Origin: Galeopsis tetrahit
Lineage: Eukaryota; Streptophyta; Magnoliopsida; Lamiales; Lamiaceae
Direction of reading: 5' to 3'
Length of the DNA stretch: 64,000 bases
NCBI GenBank assembly: GCA_963675135.1
Contig: OY776131.1
Span: 35,487,381-35,551,380 of the forward strand
Part shown: positions 23,201 to 33,918 of the stretch, piece by piece
Numbering within the stretch: the first letter of the stretch is position 1
Layout of the letters: every line of letters starts with the position of its first letter
The notes under the pieces: model-generated
The model's database searches: none
Seen by the model: the letters and a program-made list of their open reading frames with translations, nothing else
Told to the model about the DNA's origin: nothing
Made by a program: the position numbers and the translations under genes

Positions 23201-23560
23201 GTAGCTACCTCTACTACCGAAGCCGAGTACATGGCCGTTGGTAGTTGTTGTAGTCAACTACTCTGGCTCATGTAACATCTTAGAGATTACAATATACATG
23301 AATCAAATGTTCCTATTTTCTGTGATAGTAATAGTGCCATTGCCATTACACAAAATCTTGTTTTGCACACACGTTGTAAGCATGTTGATGTGAAGCATCA
23401 TTTCATACGTGATCATGTAGAAAAGAAGGACATTCGCATGGAAAAGATTCATACTGATTTTCAAAGAGCTGATATTTTCACAAAACCATTAGCTGAAGCT
23501 CGATTTCGTGAGTTATGCATTAGTTTAGGGCTAATTGATCTAGACCCTACTTGCCTATAG
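20251..23560 (+). pseudogene. pol of element B, multiply broken
   Basis: Contains protease (WYIDSGCSHHMTG), integrase zinc and DDE domains, reverse transcriptase (YVDDIIFGS) and RNase H (STTEAEYMA, CDSNSAIAI). Compared with B-prime it has CAA-to-TAA nonsense changes at 21040-21042 (after KKSDT) and 23273-23275 (after LLWLM), and a frameshift near 22500 where CT dinucleotides have expanded. The remaining frame ends at LIDLDPTCL (23560). Pol is in the same frame as the C-terminal part of gag, with TAA and TGA stops between them. Confidence 0.87.
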
Positions 23561-24427
23561 ATATGTACTAACCAGTCAGGTACATCAAAGAAATAAGGAG
23601 ACAAGAACAGAGCACTCGACTACTCACGCAACAGACAGGTATACAAGGCTAGACTAGATGACCAAACAACCCGATGAGGAAGCTGGTAAAGCTGAGGGTA
23701 ATACTAAGGGAATAAACATCTAAGGGGGAATCTATGATTTCTTAAATATCCTTATGTTGACTCTTATGTTTGTTACAAGTCATCTTGTTCAAAACCTTGA
23801 TCACTGCTTTAAAGATTGATATTCATCTTAAATTATTCTACTCTACTTGTACCTACGATTACACGTTGCATATGATAAGATAGGTACATGAAGTCGTTCG
23901 ACGTACAGATTAGACAAGCACAGTCGAAGGGGGAACTTGTCTTGTGTTCATGAGCCTACTCGTCTGATCTGGATGGATTCGAACAGACAAGCTAAGTGTT
24001 CTTTTGAGTTAAATATGTTAAATGTTTAATCAAAACGAATTAAGGGTATTATAGTAATTCGATAATGCTAAAATTTGAAAACCCCAGAATTGGATTTATA
24101 CACTCCCATTTTAATGAGGTGTATACACCCAATTCGCACTCGACTTCACTAGGTCAGATGAGTTCACTCCCCTGTCCTAACTAAGAAGAGACGGATTTCA
24201 AATTTTACAATATCAAATCACATAATATTCTCGATTCCGTAACCGAATACCAAAAGCCCCAACCGTTGGATCTAATCCTTATATCTTGGCCGTTCAAAGT
24301 ACAATTCAGTTTTGAACAAAACCCAACACCCTCACACGACTTGCCCCACAATTTCTTAACTCCCCTACTCTCAAGCATTTGTTTTTCTTGCAATTCCAAG
24401 ATATTTGTTCTTACCCAGACTATCACT
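23561..24427 (+). other. Spacer and promoter-like region before third ORF, element B
   Basis: No gene. Purine tracts AAGGGGGAA occur at 23722-23730 and 23937-23945. A perfect palindrome GGTGTATACACC lies at 24118-24129. CAACCGTTGGA (24260-24270) is a near match, on the minus strand, to the MSA consensus. A CT-rich leader leads to the ATG at 24428. All of these recur in the B-prime spacer. Confidence 0.55.
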
Positions 24428-25664
24428 ATGTCGATTCGATCTATTTTCGATGTGAGAACTAACATGCAGACTAGGTTCGACCTAGGCAGATACATCTCCG
24501 AAAACAAAGTGCATGTTGAACCTTCTGTGTTCTTCAAGGGTAAACACACAGATGGAAACGCAGAGATTCTGTTCAAATGCAGCAGATGTGGCCTGAAACC
24601 TTATTTGGAGGCGTTTCCTCAAGTCGTCTTGGAGGAGGAAATGCTGGAATTTTACGCCAACGCCACCAGACGAGGTGACACAATTGAATCTTTTGTTGGT
24701 GGAAGTCGAGTGGAAATCACTCGAGAAGCCTTGTTCGAGCATCTGAAATTGCCCACCAGAACAATTGATGTGGAGAATTATGCATTCGGACAAGAGACAA
24801 GATATCTAAGTATATTTTGTGGAAGAAAGATGAGGTTGAAACCAGATGGCAAGTTCCCTGCCGTAAAAAAGATGGAACTCCTAGAGAAGTATCACACCCT
24901 ATTGGACATAGCCAGCAAAATTTTGCTATGCGCCACTGGTTCCTATGATTCTGTAACTTTGGGAAAAGCAAGGGTATTGGCTGCCATTTATGATGGTATT
25001 ACTGAAGGTAATTGGTTCAAGCTTATCGCAGATCGAATAATGTTGAAAGAAGTGTTCGAGTGGACACCGACACTTGTAATTGGGTGGTGTCGAATGTGGT
25101 TGGATATGGAAACAAGCTAAGCATTCTATTTCCATTATTGATGCCAAACAAGACGGAATGGAGTAAGGGAAAGCCATTCCATCCTTTAAAATTCTATTTG
25201 AAAAAGGAGGCCTTGAGAAAGCAGGCTGCTGCTAGGCCAGCTGCACCTAGGCAAGCTCAGATTGACCCATGGAAGCCTTGCCTTATGCTGCCTCGTCTGG
25301 TTCTTCGGAAGATGAGTAAGTTGAAGAAGAGTCTAAGGAAGTTGCACAAGACTCGTCTAGTGCAAATGACTCTGAATAAACTCAGTCGGAAGAGGAGTCC
25401 GCACAAGAGAAAGAGCCAAGTGCTCAAGTTCCTGAATTATATACACTCGTGCGAGTTGGGTCGCCCACTCCACCAGAAGAGTCGAGTGTTCAGGTTGGTA
25501 CTTCTTCTCAACCTATTTCAATTCCTCTCTCTCTCTCTTCTGTTCGAACCAAGGCAAGATCACATCGATCTAGGCCTAGACTTGTTTCCTCATCCTCGCA
25601 AGTGCTGGCAGCACATCCGCTGAGAGCCAGCCTACCCCCAAACACTCCCATAATGGACACAACT
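24428..25664 (+). pseudogene. Third ORF of element B, 5' half, frameshifted
   Basis: Starts ATGTCGATTCG, giving MSIRSIFDVRTNMQ as in B-prime. The N-terminal domain (FFKGKHTDGN, EFYANATRRGDTIESFVGG, ARVLAAIYDGITEGNW) is intact to about 25040. A frameshift there moves the frame (VRVDTDTCNWVVSNVVGYG continues in another frame). A second shift follows near 25270, where a change by ATTGACCC alters the phase. The Ser/Pro-rich linker is then read to 25664. Element B-prime interrupts it at GATAC; the 3' half resumes at 39106. Confidence 0.82.
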
Positions 25665-25669
25665 GATAC

Positions 25670-26967
25670 TGTTGGGATATGAATCCTAAAGACAAGTCCT
25701 AAATGATGAAAAGATAAAGATAAGTTTTGATAAGCCAAAAGTAGATTGAATATTTTCTAAGTGTTGACTGATCTAGTCTAGTTGAGTTAAGTCATCTTGT
25801 ACCAGACCAGTAGAGTTCACATAAGTTCATATTAAAAGATAAGTACGAAATTATAAGTACTTCATATGTGCTGTTTATAAGTTTGTATTTGTTTATACAT
25901 CATATGAATTGTTTAATTTGTTACTGAGCTATGTAAAAGTTGTATAGAGCTCATGTTTTTGTATGTAATAGATTAGTTTCATTGTATAATTTATAAGTTG
26001 ACTAAGCTTGTATTATGAAAGCTTAAAGTAATGTAATAGTCTTGTTAGGTTTAGTATAGTCTATTGTTTGTACAAAGAAGACCAGTCAAGAAGAGTTGAA
26101 GTCTACTACTCAAGACAAGTGGACTACAAGACAAGTACATACAAGTCTACACAAGACAAGTCAACGTGAAGTTAGTTCGAAGCGCGTGTAAAGATAAGGA
26201 TAGAAGTTAGTTATGGAATAACTAATTCGTAACAGAAACGCGTGTATGGATAAGAAGATTCAGTTGAAGGTAGTTATCAAGAAAAGTTGGTTACAACTAA
26301 CTAAGTTCTTGATGTTTGAAGTCTATAAATACTTCATGATGATGATCATTTGAAGACTACTGAAACTCGATATACTGAAGCATATTAAAGCTATATACTG
26401 AAGATTACTCTCAGAGATTGAAAATTCAGAAAGAAGCCAGAAAGACAAGTGAAGAATTCAAAAGGCTACTACTGAATAAGTGTTTAGTTTTTGTTTGTTG
26501 TTTTATCAAGGTGCTAGATACTTGTAAAATTTCTAGTTAGATCATAGACATATCTGGAGGTATAGTCTTTGAAGATCTAAGTCTTCTTCTTGAGACTTTA
26601 AAAGACAGGAATATACACTTGTACTCGATTGGAAGAGTTTAGTGGAAACATCACAACTGGGTTTGTGAGAGTGGATGTAGACAAGTTGTCGAACCACTAT
26701 AAATCTTTGTGTGTTGTTTACTTTAATGTTTTAATTGTTTAATTGCTTAACTGTTTAACTGCTACTGAGCTTAACAAGTTGAGTATTCATAAGAACAGAG
26801 TTCTCGAATATAGAAGTTGAGTATAAACTTGAATTGGGCTCATTGTTAATTTCATATTCCGCATATTGTATTCTGATATTTCGATAGATTTTTGAAAAGT
26901 CTATTCACCCCCCCTATAGACATTTTCACTAGCTTACTCGTTATTAACTCAACTTTGGGGACCTACA
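25670..26967 (+). repeat. 5' LTR of element B-prime
   Basis: TGTTGGGATATG...GGGACCTACA, 1,298 bp. TATAAATA at 26324-26331 with the TTGGTTACAACTAACTAA motif about 35 bp upstream. Related to, but clearly diverged from, the B LTR. Confidence 0.92.
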
Positions 26968-26969
26968 AG

Positions 26970-26981
26970 TGGTATCAGAGC
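26970..26981 (+). other. Primer-binding site of element B-prime (initiator tRNA-Met)
   Basis: TGGTATCAGAGC begins two bases after the LTR. The leader (26982-27166) is the uninterrupted form of the B leader and shows where the A-family LTR entered B (after GTAGT). Confidence 0.9.
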
Positions 26982-27166
26982 AGTAGTTTACGAACTGCTG
27001 TTTCTTGATAACCGACTTAAGACTTAGGGTGAAGTCTTGTTCCTTGATTGTAGTTGCTTACGTGTTCTTGATCAAATACTCCTGTTAAATCTGTCTCGTG
27101 CTCCCTGTTCTTGACTTATCTGTTTCTCTTGATCATAACTCCACTTAGCACTTATTTCTTGAAATC

Positions 27167-29719
27167 ATGTCTCTTGAGATCAGCGCTAACAAGTTACCCA
27201 AGTTCCAGGTTCAGGACTATGACTACTGGAAGCTGCGAATGGAAGCCATTTTCAGTTCCACGCACGACCTAATGATCTCTGTTATCACAAAAGGACCTAT
27301 TGTTACTATGGTTCCTAATACTGCTGTTCTTGACCCAAGCAAACCAATTGGTACTCTCGTCAAGAAACCCAGGTCAGATCTAACCTCAGAAGAAATGCGT
27401 CAAAATAATTTGGATAGTTTGGCAAAGAATTACATTTTACACACCCTTCCTAACGAGTATCTAGGAAAAGTGTTAAAATGTAAGACTGCCAAAGAGATGT
27501 GGGACAGACTAGCTATCCTTTGTGAAGGGACCTCCCTAATCAAAGAGAGCAAACTCTCCACAGCTGTCCAAAGATTTGAATCATTTCAGATGAAAGCTGG
27601 TGAAACTATCGACCAGCTGGATACTCGTTTTACTAAGATCATGAATGATTTGGAAGTACTTGGTAAATCTTATACTGCTCGTGAGATCAATCTTAGGATT
27701 TTGAAGAGTCTTGATAGTCGTTGGAAAATGGTAAAGATGCTTGTTAAGAACACTCAAGATATTGATACGTGGACTGCTGAAACCATGTTTCAAACTCTTA
27801 AAGCCCATGAGTTTGATTTAGACGAAGATGAACCACTAGCCAGTAGTGATAGAGAACATGCGGTATCTAAGAACGTTGCCTTTAAGTCTAGCTCTTCTAA
27901 GTCTTCTAAGGTAGACAGGTCCAAGTCTAGAACTAAGTCTGCCTCTGTGAAAGATGAGTTAGATACTGATCTTAGTCTGAAGGAGCAGATGAGTCTCATG
28001 GTTAGAAAGTTTGATAGGCTCAATAAACGCTTCGGAAGATACAAGAAGTTCTATAGGGATCATAGAGCACCTACGTCTAAGAACTCGTTTGAGACCAGAC
28101 GAGACCGAAACTCTTCCGAAAGGAGAGACGAAGTCTCAAAAGGTAATAGACGAGATAGAGAGTCTGACGATAGGAAGATTCAACGTTCTGATAGACGTGA
28201 TAAACGTAGGGACAAATCTCCTATTAAAAAGGCTACTAATGATCTCTTGTGCTATAATTGTGAAAAGCCAGGTCACTACATATATGAATGTCCAGACCTG
28301 AGCACTGATGATCGTGAAGAACGCAAGGCACGAAGAGAAAGAAGATATAACCGTGGCAAAAAGGCTATGATGGCCAATGATGACTCTGATTCGGATTCAG
28401 ACGAGTTGCCATCGTCCGTATCTAGTCACTCAACTGATCAAGATCACGACGAAGCATTCATAGTAGATGATGGCCTATGCTGCATGGCTAAAATCGACCA
28501 AGAGGTATCATCTGCTACATCTTTTCAATCTTGTGATGATTCAGAAACTGATGAAAGTGACACTGCTAGTAGTGAAGTAGGAAGTAGTCTTCAGCACTCG
28601 ACTAGTGCAGTCGAAGACGACCTTCTACTTGCTAACCAAGCATTCATTGAAGTCAGTGATGAAAACATTGCATTAAAACAAGAAATCATTGATCTTAAGG
28701 AAGCTCAGTCAAAAGTAGATCCTAATATAACAGTCCTAAATAAACGCTTGACTGAAGAGTTGAGTCAACTCAAAGAAAAGTGTGCGTTGACAGACAGGTT
28801 ATATCAAGACCTACTTAAGACACATGCAACTGAGAGAAATGAATTCAATGTTTTAAAGAACAAGTGCAACAGACTTGAAGAACGTAATAAGTTCTTAGAG
28901 ACCGAGGTTGTTACACTTGATCTCAAACTTACTGACCTGGTTAATTCTTCAAAGATTAACCTTGAACTGTCAGATAGGTATAGAGATCCAGGTGACAAGA
29001 CTGGTATAGGTGCTGAGTCATCTAGCTCGTCTACTCGAGTCATTAAGAACCCTACTACTATTAAAGCAAGACTTTTGCCAAATGATAAAGGAAAAGGACC
29101 AATGTTATACGATATTGGAACTCCTTCTAAAGGTACTGTACCTAAACAAGCTCGAGTTAACATTCCGATTACCAAGGGAGGTAAAAAGAATGGTAACAAC
29201 AAACCTGTTCCATCTAGAACTAATCTTCAAAGGACCACTAATCGTGGACGACCCAACCAGGTCAGATACGAGGACTGGTATCTTGAGGAGACGAGTTCCA
29301 GACAGGTACAGACTAGACGACAAGAGCCTAGACCCCCTTTCATAAGGCAGTCTCAGCTCTACTCATCTAGACCTAGACAGGTTGCTCCAAAATATCGTAC
29401 ACAAGCTGTTCTATATCCTCCACCTCCATCATACGATATTTTAAGTGAGGAAAGACCCAAACGCGTCTATAAACCGTATGGACCTAATGCTTTCAAACCC
29501 TACTCTAACTATCATAGACAAGTGCCTGCTCAAGTAGAGATTAAGTCGAAAGGCTATCTCCAAAGAGTAGACCCGAACTCGACTGATAGGCCAGAGAAGG
29601 ACAACAAGGTCTTATTTTGCAACAAATATGGGCGAAAGCTTAAAAGATCGAACTTGTTCAAGACTCCAATGTATATTTGGATTCCTCTGAACATGACTAA
29701 CCCCCAAGGACCCCAATAA
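27167..29719 (+). CDS. Gag polyprotein of element B-prime
   Basis: An open 850-residue Gag. Residues 1-220 form the copia Gag core (MSLEISANKLPKFQVQDYDY start; conserved ETIDQLDTRFTKIMNDLE). Residues about 225-350 are Ser/Lys/Arg/Asp-rich, with many RRD motifs suggesting RNA binding. A CCHC zinc knuckle, CYNCEKPGHYIYEC, follows near 363-376. An acidic Ser/Asp region leads into a coiled coil (about 500-620), and the tail is basic and Pro/Arg-rich, ending in NPQGPQ. The length exceeds ordinary copia Gags because of the coiled-coil extension, a Sirevirus trait. The ATG at 27167 matches the B start. It should assemble virus-like particles in the cytoplasm. Confidence 0.85.
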   Translation: MSLEISANKLPKFQVQDYDYWKLRMEAIFSSTHDLMISVITKGPIVTMVPNTAVLDPSKPIGTLVKKPRSDLTSEEMRQNNLDSLAKNYILHTLPNEYLGKVLKCKTAKEMWDRLAILCEGTSLIKESKLSTAVQRFESFQMKAGETIDQLDTRFTKIMNDLEVLGKSYTAREINLRILKSLDSRWKMVKMLVKNTQDIDTWTAETMFQTLKAHEFDLDEDEPLASSDREHAVSKNVAFKSSSSKSSKVDRSKSRTKSASVKDELDTDLSLKEQMSLMVRKFDRLNKRFGRYKKFYRDHRAPTSKNSFETRRDRNSSERRDEVSKGNRRDRESDDRKIQRSDRRDKRRDKSPIKKATNDLLCYNCEKPGHYIYECPDLSTDDREERKARRERRYNRGKKAMMANDDSDSDSDELPSSVSSHSTDQDHDEAFIVDDGLCCMAKIDQEVSSATSFQSCDDSETDESDTASSEVGSSLQHSTSAVEDDLLLANQAFIEVSDENIALKQEIIDLKEAQSKVDPNITVLNKRLTEELSQLKEKCALTDRLYQDLLKTHATERNEFNVLKNKCNRLEERNKFLETEVVTLDLKLTDLVNSSKINLELSDRYRDPGDKTGIGAESSSSSTRVIKNPTTIKARLLPNDKGKGPMLYDIGTPSKGTVPKQARVNIPITKGGKKNGNNKPVPSRTNLQRTTNRGRPNQVRYEDWYLEETSSRQVQTRRQEPRPPFIRQSQLYSSRPRQVAPKYRTQAVLYPPPPSYDILSEERPKRVYKPYGPNAFKPYSNYHRQVPAQVEIKSKGYLQRVDPNSTDRPEKDNKVLFCNKYGRKLKRSNLFKTPMYIWIPLNMTNPQGPQ

Positions 29720-29735
29720 ACAAATGGGTACCTAA

Positions 29736-32700
29736 GTTATTGAATATCATCTATTGCAGGGTCGACTTGACTTGTATAAGAAGGGTGGCTCAGTAGGAGA
29801 AACCTGGTACATAGACAGTGGTTGTTCGCACCACATGACTGGTACCAAAGCTCTCTTGTCTAGCTACCATTAGCAAGAAGGACCAAAAGTGATATTTGGT
29901 GATAGCTCCACTGCTGTCACTAAAGGATTTGGTTACATCCGGAATGGAGACGTCGAAATTCAAGATGTTTCATATGTTGAAGGTTTGAAATATAATCTAC
30001 TCTCTGTTTCACAATTCTGTGATCGTGGTTACAAGGTGCAGTTCAAGAGCCGCAAATGCGAAATCATTGACAAAAGGACGCACACAGTCCTACTAGTCGG
30101 CGTAAGACAAGGAAGTGTGTACATAGTGAACTGGAACAGTTGTCCGAGGGACACCTGCCTACTTACTAAGAATCCCAAAGAACTTGGTTGGCTCTGGCAT
30201 AGACGCCTCTGTCATCTAAACTTTAAGGTTCTTAATAAGATAGCCAGAGATTACCTTGTTGAAGGTATTCCCAATGAAGTTTACTACATGTCACATGTAT
30301 GCACGGCTTGTCAACAGGGTAAACAGGTTAAAGGTTCATTTAAGTCAATTCCTACTCTCTCAACTAGTAGAGTCCTAGAACTCCTACATATGGATCTTCA
30401 TGGTCCAATAACTCCTCCAACTTTGAATGGTAGAAGGTACACACTTGTTGTTGTAGACGACTATTCTAAGTTCACTTGGGTAGTCTTTCTACACAAAAAG
30501 AGTGATACACAAACACTTCTGCCTGAACTGTTGAAGAAGTTACAAGTTGAGAAGAACCAGTCTATTGTCAAAATTCGAAGTGACAAGGGAACTGAGTTCA
30601 TTAATTGCTATATCAAAGATTTTTGTGCTAATCGTGGTATCCAGCATCTCACTAGTGCAGCTAGGACACCACAACAGAACGGTGTAGGAGAAAGAAGGAA
30701 TCGAACCCTTAAAGAAGCCTGTAGGACCATGTTAGCTGAGTTCAACACGCCTCAAAAGTTTTGGGCTGAAGCTATCAACACCGCATGCCACTCACAAAAC
30801 AGAAGCGCGATCAATAAAGCTCTAGGCAAGACACCTTATGAGGTTTGGAAAGGTAGAAAACCCAGAGTTTCATATTTCCATATATTTGGTTGTAAGTGTT
30901 TCATTCACAACAATGGAAAGAGCAAGTTGAATGCTTTCGATTCTAAAGCAGACAAGGGGATATTTTTAGGATACTCCTCGACTAGCAAAGCATTTAGGGT
31001 ATTCAACTACTCAACTCTTTGTGTGGAAGAAACACCACATGTGGTTTTCGATGAATCTCAACAGGACTCGTCTGCCGACAAGATCAGTAAGAAGGTAACT
31101 GATCTATCAATCGAATCTGACAAAGATTCAGAGATATATGAATCCGTTCAAGCCTACAACCCATTCCTAAAAGCTCTCGATTCTGATGACAAGGAGAAAG
31201 TAAGTGCTCAAGGTAAGTCCTCTAGACCAGTTGACATGCCTGCTCTAGTTGACTCATCTACTCCTAGTAAATCAAATGATGTTGACATGCATGATGCTGT
31301 ACATGATCTAGATGATGATAGTATTCCTGTTAAGAATAGGAAAACATGGAAATCTGCGCATGATACTGAAAATATAATTGGTGACTCTACTATTGGTGTG
31401 AAGACTAGACGACAACTCTTTGAGTCGCAAGAACAGTCGACTCCAACTATGTTTTGCTGGTGTTGTTTCCTCTCTGCTATTGAGCCTACCACTGTTAAAG
31501 AGGCATTGGCTGATAGTAATTGGATCATTGCCATGCAAGACGAGTTGAATCAATTTGTTCGAAACGACGTCTGGGAACTTGTCGATAGGCCGGAACATCA
31601 TAATGTAGTTGGCACTAGATGGATTTTTAAAAATAAGAAAGATGAGAATGATTTAGTCGTTAGAAATAAGGCTAGATTAGTCGCCCAAGGCTACTCACAA
31701 GCTGAAGGCATAGACTATGATGAAACATATGCTCCTGTTGCTAGACTAGAAGCCATTCGATTGTTCCTTGCATATGCTGCTCACATGAAGTTTACTGTAT
31801 ATCAAATGGATGTTAAAAGTGCATTTCTTAACGGTATTCTTGCGGAAGAAGTATATGTTGAACAACCTCCAGGTTTCGAAGTCAAAGGCAACCAGGTGTA
31901 CAGATTAAAGAAGGCCTTATATGGACTAAAGCAAGCTCCAAGAGCATGGTATGACACTCTATCTCTCTTTCTATTAGAAAATGGTTTTACTAAGGGCAAG
32001 GTCGATCGAACCTTGTTCAGAAGACAAGAAGGGAAGGACATCTTACTCGTCCAAATTTACGTAGATGACATCATTTTTGGGTCACCTAACAAAAAGCTGA
32101 GTGAAAGTTTTTCAACACTCATGCAAAGTAAATTTGAGATGTCTATGATGGGTGAAATGAACTACTTTCTTGGACTTCAAGTAAAACAAACTCCAGAAGG
32201 TATTTTCATAAATCAGGCGAAGTACACTAGAAACCTTCTAGACAAGTACGGGATCAAAACATGTAAGTCCACTGGCGTACCAATGCAACCAACTTACAGA
32301 ATGGATCCAGATGAGAACGGTAAATGTGCTGACCAATCTTATTATCGTGGCTTAATTGGTTCCTTACTGTATCTAACTGCTAGTAGACCAGACATTGCAT
32401 TCTCTGTTGGTGTTTGTGCTCGATTCCAAGCCAATCCAAAAGAAAGTCACATGGAAACCACCAAAAGGATCTTGAAATACTTGAAAGGGACCATCAATCG
32501 TGGTATATGGTATCCCTCAAATGATGATCTATCCTTAAGTGGGTATTCAGACTCAGACTTTGGAGGCTGTAGAATAGACAGGAAATCTACTTCTGGTTCT
32601 TGTCAATTTCTAGGCACAAAACTCATATCTTGGTTTTCTAAAAAACAGACTAGTGTTGCTACCTCTACTACCGAAGCCGAGTACATGGCTGCTGGTAGCT

Positions 32701-33014
32701 GTTGTAGTCAACTACTCTGGCTCATGCAACAGTTACGTGATTACAATATTCATGAATCAAATGTTCCTATTTTCTGTGATAGTAATAGTGCAATTGCCAT
32801 TACACAAAATCCTGTTTTACACACACGATGTAAGCATGTTGATGTGAAGCATCATTTCATACGAGATCATGTAGAAAAGAAGGATATTCGCATGGAAAAG
32901 ATTCATACTGATTTTCAAAGAGCTGATATTTTTACAAAACCATTAGCTGAGGCACGATTTCGTGAGTTATGCATTAGTCTAGGACTAATTGATTTAGACC
33001 CTACTTGCCTATAG
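29736..33014 (+). pseudogene. pol of element B-prime with one nonsense codon
   Basis: Protease (WYIDSGCSHHMTG), integrase zinc and DDE domains (MDLHGPI, RSDKGTEF, GVGERR), reverse transcriptase (QMDVKSAFLNG, YVDDIIFGS) and RNase H (DSDFGG, STTEAEYMA). The only break is TAG at 29871-29873, where element B has GAG; downstream 1,041 codons are open from 29889. Pol has no ATG at its start and lies in the +1 frame relative to gag, with TAA at 29733 just before it. In B the two are in the same frame, so B-prime has a 1-nt length change in the junction (near 29749). The product would process Gag-Pol, copy the RNA and integrate the cDNA. Confidence 0.88.
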
Positions 33015-33918
33015 CTATGCACTAACTAGTCATGTACATCAAAGCAAAGGAGACAAGAACAGAGCACTCGTCTACTCATCCAACAAACAGGTATACAGGG
33101 CTAGACTAGATGACCAAACAACCCGATGAGGAAGCTGGTAAAGCTGAGGGTAATACTAAGGGAATAAACATTTAAGGGGGAATCTCTGATTCCTTAAATA
33201 TCCTTATGTTGACTCTTATGTTTGTCATAAGTCATCTGGATCGAAACCTTGACCATTGCATTAAACTGATATTCGTTTTATTTATAAATCTACCTGTACC
33301 TACAATTACACCTTGCAAATGCTAAGATAGGTACATGAAGACGTTTGACGATTGGAATGGACATGCACTGTCGAAGGGGGAACTCGACTGGTGTTCATAA
33401 ACCTACTCGTCTTGTACACTTAGGCCTACTCGCCTCATGAAGCTTGAGTCTACTCGTCTGTTCTGGATGGACTCGAACAGACAAGCTAAGTGTCTCTCTT
33501 GATTAAAATATGTTAAGTGTTTTGTCAATCAAATTAAGGGTATTATTGTACTTATGCATTGTCAGAATTTGAAAAACCTCAGAATTGGATCTATACACTC
33601 CCATTTAAAGAGGTGTATACACCCAGTTCGGACTACATTAGGTCAGATAAGTTCACTCCCCTGTCCTAATTAAAAAGAGGCAGATTTCAAATTTTACAAT
33701 ATCAAATCACATAATATTCTCGATTCCGTAACCGAATTCCAAAAGACCCAACCGTTGGATCTAATCCTTCAATCTTGACCGTTGGATCTATAATTCAGTT
33801 TTGAACAAACTCAAACACCCCCACACGTCTTGCCCCACAATTTCTTAACTCCTCTACCTTGAAGAACTTGATTTCTTGCTATTTCTTTCAAGTTATCTGC
33901 TTATACTCATAATATACT
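33015..33918 (+). other. Spacer and promoter-like region before third ORF, B-prime
   Basis: No gene. Purine tracts AAGGGGGAA at 33174-33182 and 33374-33382. Palindrome GGTGTATACACC at 33612-33623. Two minus-strand MSA-like boxes: CAACCGTTGGA (33749-33759, near match) and TGACCGTTGGA (33776-33786, exact match as TCCAACGGTCA). A CT-rich leader precedes the ATG at 33919. Confidence 0.55.
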